DNA from: SIG587 sp045649505
GTDB lineage: Bacteria > Bacillota > Clostridia > Oscillospirales > Acutalibacteraceae
DNA length: 22,006 bases
Assembly (NCBI GenBank): GCA_045649505.1
Contig: JAZRQA010000039.1
Location: 1 to 22,006, forward strand
Reading direction: 5' to 3'
A model generated the notes under the pieces. That model was not told the origin of the DNA. It ran no database searches and saw nothing but the letters and a program-made list of their open reading frames with translations. Position 1 is the first letter of the stretch. The number at the start of each line of letters is the position of its first letter. The translations under genes and the position numbers were made by a program. This document shows, one piece after another, positions 8,589 through 16,806 of the stretch.

Positions 8589-10169
8589 ATGTGGACTTAT
8601 TTTCTGATTTGCGCGTTTATCGCGGCGGTGGCAGGAACTGCGGGCTGTGTTAAACAGCTGCATATGCTGCAGCAAAACTCCTACTTTATAAGTCGCTATT
8701 TAAAATGGCTTAAGGGTGACGCCTCTAATTTTGTATATGTTCAGTCGGGCGTGTGCGCCCTTATGGCAATTTTAATTTCCTTTAAAGGGTATCTTCTTGC
8801 AACCGTTGCGCTCGGTATCTTTGCCGCCGCGGTAGTCTACCTTAATATAAGTGCTCAAAAAAAAGCAATTAAGCCTCTGGTCTTTACAAAGCGTATTATC
8901 CGCACCTTTATTGTCTGCGCCGTGCTGCTTTTTGTCGGCGCTGCGCTCTGCCTTGTTTTAAAGGGAACGCTTGCGGCAAAAATAATTTTACCTATTGTCT
9001 TAATTTTAGGAATATTCCCTGAATTTACCGCGCTTATCGCTTCGCTTATAATGAAGCCTGTTGAAAAGCAAATAACCGAGGGATTTATAAAGGATGCCAA
9101 GCGAATTTTAGCGCAGCATAAAAATTTAATCGTTGTAGGTATTACGGGCAGCTACGGCAAAACCTCCTTAAAATTTATGCTTGCCCGACTGCTTAGTGAG
9201 AAGTTCAATGTTGTTGCAACGCCTCAAAGCTTTAATACGCCTATGGGTGTTGTTAGAACCGTGCGTGAAAAGCTTCGCCCACAAACACAAATATTCGTTT
9301 GTGAGATGGGCGCAAAGAATGTTGGAGATATCAAAGAAATCTGCGATATCGTTAGCCCCGATATCGGTGTTATAACCTCGGTTGGCGAGCAGCACCTTGA
9401 AACCTTTAAGACCCTTAATAATGTCTGCTCAACAAAGTTTGAGCTTTACGATGCCGTAACAAATAAAGGCGGTAAGGTCTTTGCCAATATAAGCAGTGCC
9501 CCAATAAGAGAGCGGCTTGAAGCAGGCGCAATCCTTGAAAGCTATTCAGCCGAAAAATCTGCACAGGTAAAGGCCGCAAACATAAAATACGGCGCGTCAG
9601 GCTCGACCTTTGATATTGTGTTCCCCGACGGGAAGATACCCGTCACTACAAAATTGCTCGGCGCGCACAATGTAATAAATATTACGGGTGCCGCCGCGGT
9701 TGCGCGCCATTTAGGCGTAGAGTGCGCCGATATTGCTTTTGCAATATCGCGGCTTGAACCGACCGAGCACCGCTTGCAGCTAAAACCCTTTAAAAACGGC
9801 TCAACGCTTATTGACGATGCTTATAACGCCAATCCCGAAGGCTGCCTTGAGGCGGTTAATGTGCTTTCCCGTTTCGAGGGTATGAAAAAGGTTATAATAA
9901 CTCCCGGCCTTGTAGAGCTCGGCGATAAGGAGTATGACAGCAACTACGCGTTAGGTGCCGCCGCCGCAAAGCATTGCGATATTATAATTCTTGTGGGCAA
10001 AAAGCGTAGCGAGCCTATGGCCGCCGCGGCAAGAGATGCAGGCTTTGACCAAAGCAGACTGTTTATTGCCGAAAGCTTTAATCAGGCTTTAGAAATATTT
10101 ACCCCATTTGCCGATGAAAATACCGTTGTTCTGTTTGAGAACGACCTGCCCGATAACTATTTAAAGTAA
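8589..10169 (+). CDS. Membrane-anchored MurF-like Mur ligase
   Basis: ATP-dependent Mur ligase family protein, 526 residues, with an unusual layout. Residues 1-155 form about four or five hydrophobic segments (near 1-20, 52-66, 68-86, 103-124, 128-153) instead of the UDP-substrate-binding first domain of ordinary MurF. The ligase core follows, with P-loop GITGSYGKTS at 184-193, then SFNTPMGVVRTV, EMGAKNVGDI, GEQHLETF, LLGAHNVINITGAAAVA and LIDDAYNANPEG. The last strongly favours the MurF group (D-Ala-D-Ala-adding) over MurC/D/E. ATG 8589 follows GAGGTGA by 5 bases; a GTG at 8580 is in frame but poorly placed. The neighbouring Ddl-like ligase would make its expected dipeptide partner. The actual acceptor is not known. 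Confidence 0.85.
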   Translation: MWTYFLICAFIAAVAGTAGCVKQLHMLQQNSYFISRYLKWLKGDASNFVYVQSGVCALMAILISFKGYLLATVALGIFAAAVVYLNISAQKKAIKPLVFTKRIIRTFIVCAVLLFVGAALCLVLKGTLAAKIILPIVLILGIFPEFTALIASLIMKPVEKQITEGFIKDAKRILAQHKNLIVVGITGSYGKTSLKFMLARLLSEKFNVVATPQSFNTPMGVVRTVREKLRPQTQIFVCEMGAKNVGDIKEICDIVSPDIGVITSVGEQHLETFKTLNNVCSTKFELYDAVTNKGGKVFANISSAPIRERLEAGAILESYSAEKSAQVKAANIKYGASGSTFDIVFPDGKIPVTTKLLGAHNVINITGAAAVARHLGVECADIAFAISRLEPTEHRLQLKPFKNGSTLIDDAYNANPEGCLEAVNVLSRFEGMKKVIITPGLVELGDKEYDSNYALGAAAAKHCDIIILVGKKRSEPMAAAARDAGFDQSRLFIAESFNQALEIFTPFADENTVVLFENDLPDNYLK

Positions 10170-10182
10170 GGAGCGCAAAAAA

Positions 10183-11364
10183 ATGAAAATAAATGTAGCT
10201 TTTATGTATGGTTGCCGCAGCGTTGAGCACGAGGTTTCGATAATCTCGGCGGTACAGGCAATGCGCAGTATTGATAGTGAAAAATATAATGTCATCCCAC
10301 TTTATGTCACCAAGGACGGTGCTATGTATACGGGTGAGCATTTAAAGGAAATCGAAAATTACAGGGATTTGTCCTCGCTTATAAAAAAAGCGCAAAGCGT
10401 TACCCTTATAAGGGAAAACGGAGCTGTTGTTCTACGTTCTGCGGCGAGTGGTCTTTTCCCGCGCAAAAAGGATATTCGAATTGATGTTGCCTTCCCCGTT
10501 GTGCACGGTACTAACTGTGAGGACGGCACCATTCAGGGCTATCTTGAGTTTTTAGGGTTGCCTTATGTTGGCTGTAATGTGCTTGCTTCCGCTGTTGGTA
10601 TGGATAAGGCGGTATTTAAGGATGTACTAAACCGCTATAATCTTCCTGTACTGCCCTGTGTTACCTTCTATGCGAGGGAATATGCTCTAAACGGCGAGAA
10701 AATAAGAGAGAAAATTTTAGAAAAAATAGGTCTGCCCCTTATAATAAAGCCCATTAACTTAGGTTCAAGCGTTGGTATTACCAAGGTAAGTACTCAGTCT
10801 GAGCTTGACGGGGCAATTACCCTTGCTGCCTCCTTTGCTGACAGAATTTTGGTTGAGCGCGCTATTGAAAATTTAAGGGAGATAAACTGTTCGGTGCTGG
10901 GTGACGCTAATTCCTGTATCGCCTCTGTTTGTGAGGAGCCCTTTATGAACGACGAAATTTTATCCTATGAGGATAAGTATATATCCTCAGGCAAGTCAAA
11001 GGGTATGGCGTCGCTCGGTCGTAAAATCCCTGCGGACCTTGATGAAAAAAGAGCAAACCAAATAAAGGACCTTGCCTGTAAAATTTTTAAGGCTATTGAT
11101 GCAAACGGCGTTGTGCGCATAGATTTTATGATAGATAAGGACACCGATACCGTTTACGCTAATGAAATAAATACCATTCCAGGCTCCCTTGCATTTTACC
11201 TGTGGGATGCTACGGGTATAAAATACCCTGAACTGCTTGATAGAATGATTGAGCTTGCCTTTACCCGTGAGCGAGCTAAGGAAAATCTTACCTTTACAAT
11301 AGATACCAACATTCTTTCAGGCGTTTCTTTCGGCAAGGCAGGAAGTAAAGGCGGAAAGCTTTAA
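10183..11364 (+). CDS. D-alanine--D-alanine ligase family protein (divergent subgroup)
   Basis: ATP-grasp ligase of 393 residues that should join two D-amino acids. Recognisable blocks are YGCRSVEHEVSIISA (9-23), HGTNCEDGTIQGYLEFLGLP (109-127), KPINLGSSVGITKV (189-202), VRIDFMID (311-318) and NEINTIPGSLAFYLW (327-341). The omega-loop has YEDKY (262-266), with the Tyr typical of D-Ala-D-Ala enzymes rather than the His of VanA-type depsipeptide ligases. Departures from housekeeping Ddl are Cys at 11 and 112 where Gly is usual, a GMASLGRKIPADL loop, and PGSLAFYLW in the last motif. AAGGAG precedes the ATG, 13 bases after the MurF-like stop. Activity is likely; the exact product is uncertain. Confidence 0.88.
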   Translation: MKINVAFMYGCRSVEHEVSIISAVQAMRSIDSEKYNVIPLYVTKDGAMYTGEHLKEIENYRDLSSLIKKAQSVTLIRENGAVVLRSAASGLFPRKKDIRIDVAFPVVHGTNCEDGTIQGYLEFLGLPYVGCNVLASAVGMDKAVFKDVLNRYNLPVLPCVTFYAREYALNGEKIREKILEKIGLPLIIKPINLGSSVGITKVSTQSELDGAITLAASFADRILVERAIENLREINCSVLGDANSCIASVCEEPFMNDEILSYEDKYISSGKSKGMASLGRKIPADLDEKRANQIKDLACKIFKAIDANGVVRIDFMIDKDTDTVYANEINTIPGSLAFYLWDATGIKYPELLDRMIELAFTRERAKENLTFTIDTNILSGVSFGKAGSKGGKL

Positions 11365-12539
11365 TGACTACGCTGCTTTTAAAACTGTTTGTAAGGAACT
11401 ATAAAAACACCGCCGAAAAAAGTGTGCGCAAGGGCTATGGCACCCTTGGCGGAGTTACGGGGATTATATGTAACATATTGCTTGCCGCGGTAAAACTGTT
11501 TAGCGGTATCTTATCGGGCAGCGTTTCCATCGTTGCCGATGCAATGAACAACCTTTCGGATATGGCATCCTCTGTCATAACCCTTATCGGCTTTAAGGCG
11601 GCAAGTCGCCCTGCGGATAAGGACCATCCCTTCGGCCACGGCAGAATGGAGTATATGGCGGCGTTTATAGTCTCCGCGCTTATACTTATGGTGGGATTTG
11701 AGCTTTTTAAAAGCTCGGTCGAAAAAATTATAAACCCTGTACCCGTGGATATTTCGGCAGTTACGCTTATAATATTGCTTTTGTCTGCCCTTTTAAAACT
11801 TTGGATGTACTTTTTTAACCGAAAGCTTGGTAAAGCGATAAATTCGGGTACGCTCATCGCCACCGCTCAGGACAGTTTAAATGACAGTCTTACTACCGCC
11901 GCTATACTCGCTTCCACCGCGGTAATGTATATATTTAAAATAAATATTGATGCCTATGTGGGCCTTGCAATGGCAATATTTATTCTTTGGATGGGCATTA
12001 AGTCTGCTAAAGAAACCCTTGACCCTCTGCTTGGTACACCCCCTGACCCCGAAATGATAAGTGAGCTTGAGGCGGTAATTTTAAGCTTTGAGGACTTTGT
12101 CGGAATTCACGACCTTATCGTGCATAACTACGGTCCGGGTCACAGCTTTGCCTCGGTGCATATCGAGGTGCCCCATGATATAGATATTGTCCACTGCCAT
12201 GAGCAGGTGGATTTGTGCGAAAAGCTGGTTGCCGAGCGGCTTGATTTAGAGTTGGTTATTCATATGGATCCCATCGTTACCGATAATGAGGATGTGGTCA
12301 ATACCCGTGCCGCGCTGGAAAAATGCATAAAGGATATCGACCCGCGCCTTTCCTGTCACGATTTCCGTATGACTCCTAAGGGCGAAAACCGCACCAACCT
12401 TATTTTCGATGTGGTTGTGCCCGCAGGCTTTAAAATGTCCCAGAGTGAGATAACCGACAAAATAAAAGAACAAATGACAAAAATCGACGAAACATTTTGC
12501 TTTGTAATAACCTTTGATAACGATTTCTCGGGAAAATAA
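11364..12539 (+). CDS. Cation diffusion facilitator family metal exporter
   Basis: A 391-residue CDF transporter with six predicted transmembrane helices (roughly 30-225) and a cytosolic dimerisation domain (about 230-305: HDLIVHNYGPGHSFASVHIEV and VIHMDPI). Beyond that is an extra C-terminal segment of about 80 residues. DHPFGHGRMEY (87-97) is the classic loop after helix 2. The predicted transport site is Asn62/Asp66 in helix 2 and Asp170/Asp174 in helix 5, lacking the His common in Zn exporters. This Asn-Asp/Asp-Asp pattern resembles Mn-exporting members, so Mn2+ is a reasonable inference. The start overlaps the ligase stop (TAATG), so it belongs to the cell-wall operon, but a functional link is not obvious. 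Confidence 0.92.
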   Translation: MTTLLLKLFVRNYKNTAEKSVRKGYGTLGGVTGIICNILLAAVKLFSGILSGSVSIVADAMNNLSDMASSVITLIGFKAASRPADKDHPFGHGRMEYMAAFIVSALILMVGFELFKSSVEKIINPVPVDISAVTLIILLLSALLKLWMYFFNRKLGKAINSGTLIATAQDSLNDSLTTAAILASTAVMYIFKINIDAYVGLAMAIFILWMGIKSAKETLDPLLGTPPDPEMISELEAVILSFEDFVGIHDLIVHNYGPGHSFASVHIEVPHDIDIVHCHEQVDLCEKLVAERLDLELVIHMDPIVTDNEDVVNTRAALEKCIKDIDPRLSCHDFRMTPKGENRTNLIFDVVVPAGFKMSQSEITDKIKEQMTKIDETFCFVITFDNDFSGK

Positions 12540-12543
12540 AATA

Positions 12544-12584
12544 AAAACTCTCCTTATGAACAAGCAGTTCGCAAGGAGAGTTTT
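12544..12584. terminator. Intrinsic terminator after the CDF gene (probably bidirectional)
   Basis: Perfect 12-base stem AAAACTCTCCTT (12544-12555) with AAGGAGAGTTTT (12573-12584). The 17-base loop can itself pair GAAC with GTTC. The T-rich right arm follows the CDF stop by 5 bases. A-tract symmetry would also allow function on the minus strand. Confidence 0.85.
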
Positions 12585-12601
12585 ATTTAGTATAGAAAAG
12601 T

Positions 12602-12631
12602 AAAAAGCCGAAGGTTGACCTTCGGCTTTTT
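12602..12631. terminator. Bidirectional intrinsic terminator between CDF and lysA
   Basis: Perfect 14-base stem AAAAAGCCGAAGGT (12602-12615) and ACCTTCGGCTTTTT (12618-12631) with a tiny loop. Runs of T follow on both strands. It lies 23 bases after the lysA stop and should end the minus-strand operon, while backing up the previous hairpin for the plus strand. Confidence 0.9.
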
Positions 12632-12654
12632 TATTGAATAAGGAATATATTTGC

Positions 12655-13965
12655 TTAATCGAGAACATCGTTTTTTATAAGGTCCTCGTAGGTTTCGCGA
12701 CTAATCACAAGTCGGTCGGCACCGCCCTTTACCGCTACCATAGCGGGGCGGGGGTTACGGTTGTAGTTTGAAGCCATTGAGTAGTTATAGGCGCCTGTTG
12801 CAAACACGGCTAGAATATCACCCTCGGTCGGTTTTGTCATTTTAACATTCTCCTGAATAAGGTCACCGCTTTCACAGCACTTGCCCGCAACGGTAGCAAC
12901 ATAGTCTGCAGGGGCATCTGCCTTATTGGCAACACAAAGGGAATATTCACTCTTATAAAGGGCATAACGTGGGTTGTCACACATACCGCCGTCAACGCTG
13001 ACATAGTTTCGAACGTCCTTAATTTCCTTAACGCCGCCTACGGTGTAGAGGGTAAGGCCTGCGCTTGCGACTATTGAGCGACCGGGCTCCATATAAATAT
13101 AGGGCAGTGGCATATTCTGCTCGGCGCAGGTTTCCTCAATAATATCGCGCACCTGATGAATGTAGCTTTCATAGGGAACGGGGTCATCCTTAGAGGTGTA
13201 CTTAATGCCGAAGCCGCCGCCGAGGTTAAGCTCGGTAAGCTCAATGCCGACCTCGCGGCGCACCTGAGCCATAAACTCAATCATACGCTTTGCCGTAAGC
13301 TTAAAGGGTGCTACCTCAAATATTTGTGAACCTATGTGACAGTCGGCACCGACAACGGTAACATTCGGCAATGCTGCCGCAGTGCGCATAATCTCAATCG
13401 CCTCGCCGTTTTCAAGGGCAACGCCAAACTTAGAGTCTATCTGACCTGTCATAATAAATTCGTGGGTATGCGCATCAACTCCGGGCTTTATGCGGAACAT
13501 AATCTTCACATTTTTGCCCGCATCGCCTGCGATTTTATTAAGACGAAGCAGTTCCTCGTTATTATCAACAATAATTCTGCCAACGCCGCAGTCAACCGCC
13601 ATCTTAAGCTCGTCGGCGGTTTTGTTGTTGCCGTGGAAACAGATATCGGCAGGGTCTGTGCCCGCCTTAAGGGCTGTGAAAAGCTCACCGCCCGAAACGA
13701 CATCAACGCCCAGACCGCACTCCTTGACAGTTTTATACATAAATACTGCAGAAAGAGCCTTTGAGGCGTAAAGCACCTTGCCCTTGCCGCCGTAGTACTT
13801 ATCAATTGAATTTTTGTACTGCCTGCAGTGGTCTATAACGGCATCCTCGTCAATAACATAAAGGGGAGTGCCGTATTTTTTTGCAAGCTCCACACAATCA
13901 ACACCGCCAAGGGTGAGATTGCCTTTTTCGTTAACGCCTGCTGTGTCCATTACAAATTTGCTCAT
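12655..13965 (-). CDS. lysA: Diaminopimelate decarboxylase
   Basis: PLP enzyme converting meso-diaminopimelate to L-lysine and CO2, the last step of lysine synthesis. It is 436 residues, a typical length. VLYASKAL supplies the PLP lysine (Lys69). HIGSQIFE, LNLGGGFGIKY (the phosphate-binding glycine loop), MEPGRSIVASAG, CCESGD and ATGAYNYSMASNYN follow in family order. I chose ATG 13965 because AGGTGA lies just upstream. The frame stays open to 14109, but that extension would overlap ricT and has no family resemblance. It is the last gene of the five-gene operon, followed by a strong terminator. Confidence 0.96.
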   Translation of the reverse strand: MSKFVMDTAGVNEKGNLTLGGVDCVELAKKYGTPLYVIDEDAVIDHCRQYKNSIDKYYGGKGKVLYASKALSAVFMYKTVKECGLGVDVVSGGELFTALKAGTDPADICFHGNNKTADELKMAVDCGVGRIIVDNNEELLRLNKIAGDAGKNVKIMFRIKPGVDAHTHEFIMTGQIDSKFGVALENGEAIEIMRTAAALPNVTVVGADCHIGSQIFEVAPFKLTAKRMIEFMAQVRREVGIELTELNLGGGFGIKYTSKDDPVPYESYIHQVRDIIEETCAEQNMPLPYIYMEPGRSIVASAGLTLYTVGGVKEIKDVRNYVSVDGGMCDNPRYALYKSEYSLCVANKADAPADYVATVAGKCCESGDLIQENVKMTKPTEGDILAVFATGAYNYSMASNYNRNPRPAMVAVKGGADRLVISRETYEDLIKNDVLD

Positions 13966-13999
13966 TGAAATCACCTGATTTGAAAATTGCTTTATTTTT

Positions 14000-14863
14000 T
14001 TATTCCTTAAACTCCTCGGGAAGTTCGGGAATATCGTTATCCTTTTTCTTTTTCTTTCCCTTTGAGATAATTTTAACATCATCTCTGTGTACCTTAAAGG
14101 GCATTTCACTGCCCTCCAATTTTACAAGCATATTGCCCGTAACAAGGTTAATATCCTGCACCGAGCCAACGCCGTCACGAGTTTTAACAATTGAGCCGAT
14201 GCTCGGTGAAATAGAATTCAAATATTCGTAGGCGTTTTGCTCATATTTTAGGCAGCACATAAGTCTTCCGCAACTACCCGAAATCTTTGTCGGGTTAAGG
14301 GAAAGCCCCTGCTCCTTAGCCATTTTAATAGAAACGGGATGAAAATCGTCAAGAAAACGGCGACAGCAGAAGGGCTGTCCGCAAATGCCTATGCCTCCCA
14401 GCATCTTTGCCTCGTCACGCACGCCGATTTGTCTTAGCTCAATTCTTGCGTGGAATTTTGCCGCAAGGTCCTTTACAAGCTCGCGGAAATCTACCCTGCC
14501 GTCAGAGGTGAAGTAGAAAAGCATCTTTCCCGAATCAAAGGATATTTCTACATCCACAAGCTTCATATCAAGCTTATGCTGTAAAATCTTTTCCTCGCAA
14601 ATGTCAAAAGCCTCCCTTGCCTTAGCATTTAGCTCCTGGACTCGGGCAAGGTCCTTTTTGGTAGCAAGTCGAAGCACCTTTTTAAGGGGTTTCACAATGC
14701 TGTCATTGCTCACCTCGCGGTTGGCCTCGCATACCGTTCCGCACTCATTTCCGCGGGCGGTTTCAACAATTACCTTTACGCCAACCGAAAAATTTTGACC
14801 GCAAGGGTCAAAGAAGTAGGCTCTGCCGTCCTCTTTAAATTTTACCGAAATAACTTCAGCCAT
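14000..14863 (-). CDS. ricT: PSP1 domain protein RicT (YaaT)
   Basis: Member of the RicA-RicF-RicT complex family. In B. subtilis this Fe-S complex helps RNase Y mature transcripts and supports competence, biofilm formation and sporulation. The protein is 287 residues. The cysteine clusters GICGQPFCCRRFL (Cys161, 166, 167) and GSCGRLMCCLKYE (Cys198, 203, 204) fit the cluster-binding role. A short Lys-rich, acidic tail (about 268-287) ends the protein. AGGAGG precedes the ATG and overlaps the stop of holB. The holB-ricT pairing is conserved in Firmicutes. ricA and ricF are not in the window. Confidence 0.94.
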   Translation of the reverse strand: MAEVISVKFKEDGRAYFFDPCGQNFSVGVKVIVETARGNECGTVCEANREVSNDSIVKPLKKVLRLATKKDLARVQELNAKAREAFDICEEKILQHKLDMKLVDVEISFDSGKMLFYFTSDGRVDFRELVKDLAAKFHARIELRQIGVRDEAKMLGGIGICGQPFCCRRFLDDFHPVSIKMAKEQGLSLNPTKISGSCGRLMCCLKYEQNAYEYLNSISPSIGSIVKTRDGVGSVQDINLVTGNMLVKLEGSEMPFKVHRDDVKIISKGKKKKKDNDIPELPEEFKE

Positions 14864-14872
14864 AAAAGCCTC

Positions 14873-15802
14873 CTAAAAAATTTCCTTTGTCTTGCTTACA
14901 AAGGCGCTGAAAAACAGCGATAAATTTATATTTGTTATAAGCAGCGGCGCCGTTTCGTTTATAAGCTCATCAAGCTTTACAAGCCTTGAGCAAATAAGAG
15001 TATCGCCACAGCAGTTTCGCATATGATTTGCTATAAAAACCTTAAGCTCACGGGCAAACTCATCTGCCGCCGCCCTATCCTTTTCAAGGGGCGCGGTCAG
15101 CCGCAAAAGCGTTAACGCGGCATCGTTAGAAAGGAAAGCCTTTAAGTATTCCTTCGCGGCGGTGTAGCCCTTGGAAAAATCCTTCTTTTTAAGCTGATTA
15201 AGAGCTCTGCCAAGGTTGCCGCGCACCGCATCAAGCACGGTTTCGATTGCTTCGCGGTCCGCTTTTGTGTGGGAGCTTAAATACTCTATTGCCGCCAAAC
15301 GCTCAGGCGCGCTCAGCGATAAAATAACACAGCGCGAAAGCACGGTGGGAAGAAGCGAAGCCTTGTTATCGGCAGTAAGCACAAAAACGGCATCGCCCGG
15401 TGGCTCCTCAAGCACCTTTAAAAGGGCGTTTTGCGCCTGTTCGGTTAAGGTGTGCGCCTGTTCAATTATCATTACCCGTTTGCCGTTTAACTGTGGTTTT
15501 ATAAAGGCGTTCTCACGAATAGCCCTTACCTGTGCAACCGAGATGGATTTTTTCTTATTTTCGGGCGCGGTAACACTAATATCGGGGTGCGAGCCGACAC
15601 TTGCCAAATGACAGCTTCGGCAGGCGTCGCAGGGCGCATTTTCACCCGTACAGGCGGCGGCTTTAGCAAGATATTTTGCAAGTGTGCCTTTGCCCATACC
15701 TGCCTCCCCATCAATGAGAATTGCATGGGGAAAGTGTCCGCTTTTAATAAAGCTGTCGATTACTGCGGCAATTCGAGCATTTCCTATAAGCGGAAACATC
15801 AT
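14873..15802 (-). CDS. holB: DNA polymerase III delta-prime subunit
   Basis: Clamp-loader subunit of the replicative polymerase, 309 residues, an AAA+ protein. The P-loop GEAGMGKGT lies at 32-40. A four-Cys zinc module follows with Cys51, 58, 61 and 64, as in tau/delta-prime subunits. Then come QNALLKVLEEPPGDAVFVL and the SRC motif in LPTVLSRCVIL. The C-terminal collar region is divergent, as is common in Firmicutes. The start ATG overlaps the trpS stop (ATGATGA), indicating coupling. The Firmicutes context with ricT supports holB rather than dnaX. Confidence 0.94.
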   Translation of the reverse strand: MMFPLIGNARIAAVIDSFIKSGHFPHAILIDGEAGMGKGTLAKYLAKAAACTGENAPCDACRSCHLASVGSHPDISVTAPENKKKSISVAQVRAIRENAFIKPQLNGKRVMIIEQAHTLTEQAQNALLKVLEEPPGDAVFVLTADNKASLLPTVLSRCVILSLSAPERLAAIEYLSSHTKADREAIETVLDAVRGNLGRALNQLKKKDFSKGYTAAKEYLKAFLSNDAALTLLRLTAPLEKDRAAADEFARELKVFIANHMRNCCGDTLICSRLVKLDELINETAPLLITNINLSLFFSAFVSKTKEIF

Positions 15803-16806
15803 AATACAAAGCCAACCTTCTTCATAGCCTTGTTAAGGGTGCGATACGCCGTTCTTGCGGCGGCTTCGGCTCCCTTTTTATAAATTTCCTCAAGTGCCTT
15901 TTTATCGCCGATATATTCCTCGTACCTTGCGCGTATGGGAGCGAGCTCATCTGCCACAGCCTCGCCTACAGCCAGCTTAAACTCGCCGTAGCCCTTGCCC
16001 TCAAACTGTGCAGTAATCTCATCGGCGGTTTTGCCTGTAACGGCGGAATAAATACCTATAAGGTTGTTTATCCCCGGCTTGTCGTCACCGACACAAACAC
16101 AGGCCTGACTATCGGTAACGGCACGCTTGAACTTTCGTATAATGTCATCCTTGCTATCAAGGATTGCTACCCAGGCGTTAACGTTTTCGTCGGATTTCGA
16201 CATCTTTTTTGTGGGGTCCTGAAGCGACATTACCCTTGCGCCAACCTTGGGAATATAAGGCTCAGGCACGGTGAAAACATTGCCGTAAATGCCGTTAAAA
16301 CGGCCCGCTATATCGCGCGCAAGCTCAAGGTGCTGCTTCTGGTCGGCGCCAACGGGCACGAAATCGGGCGCATGCAGCAAAATATCCGACGCCATTAAAA
16401 CGGGATAGGTAAAAAGACCCGCATTTACATTGTCGGCGTGGCGAGTGCTTTTTTCCTTAAACTGGGTCATACGGGAAAGCTCGCCAAATTGGGTGTAACA
16501 GGAAAGCAGCCACGAAAGCTGAGAGTGCGCCGCAACGTGGGATTGCACAAACATAACGGATTTTTCGGGGTCAAGACCCAAAGCAAGGAGTAAAGCGCAG
16601 GTGGAATATATCTGCGCGCGTAGTTTTGCAGGCTCTTGACGGACCGTTATACTGTGCAAATCGGCAACGGCAAAGGTGCAATCAAATTCCTCTTGCATAT
16701 TCAGCCAGTTCTTAAGCGCGCCAAGATAGTTGCCAAGGGTGAGCATACCGCTGGGCTGAATTGCGCTAAGCACTCTTTTTTTGTTTTCGGTTATAATTTC
16801 ACTCAT
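15799..16806 (-). CDS. trpS: Tryptophanyl-tRNA synthetase
   Basis: Class I aminoacyl-tRNA synthetase charging tRNA-Trp. At 335 residues it matches the compact bacterial type. The HIGH-equivalent region is IQPSGMLTLGNYLGALKNW (16-34) and the KMSKS loop is intact at 200-204. DLHSIT, QFKEKS, YPVLMASDILLH and VPVGADQKQHLELARDIA are diagnostic. Its ATG overlaps the stop of the upstream aminotransferase (ATGA), and its own stop overlaps holB. No T-box or Trp leader is visible, so it appears to be expressed from the operon promoter. Confidence 0.97.
   Translation of the reverse strand: MSEIITENKKRVLSAIQPSGMLTLGNYLGALKNWLNMQEEFDCTFAVADLHSITVRQEPAKLRAQIYSTCALLLALGLDPEKSVMFVQSHVAAHSQLSWLLSCYTQFGELSRMTQFKEKSTRHADNVNAGLFTYPVLMASDILLHAPDFVPVGADQKQHLELARDIAGRFNGIYGNVFTVPEPYIPKVGARVMSLQDPTKKMSKSDENVNAWVAILDSKDDIIRKFKRAVTDSQACVCVGDDKPGINNLIGIYSAVTGKTADEITAQFEGKGYGEFKLAVGEAVADELAPIRARYEEYIGDKKALEEIYKKGAEAAARTAYRTLNKAMKKVGFVL

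Noticed and set aside
10183..11364. Vancomycin-resistance-type D-Ala-D-Lac ligase
   Set aside because: The omega-loop retains the Tyr of D-Ala-D-Ala ligases, and no vanH, vanX or van regulator is nearby.
13966..14109. N-terminal extension of lysA by 48 codons
   Set aside because: It overlaps ricT, has no similarity to the decarboxylase family, and a good ribosome binding site precedes ATG 13965.
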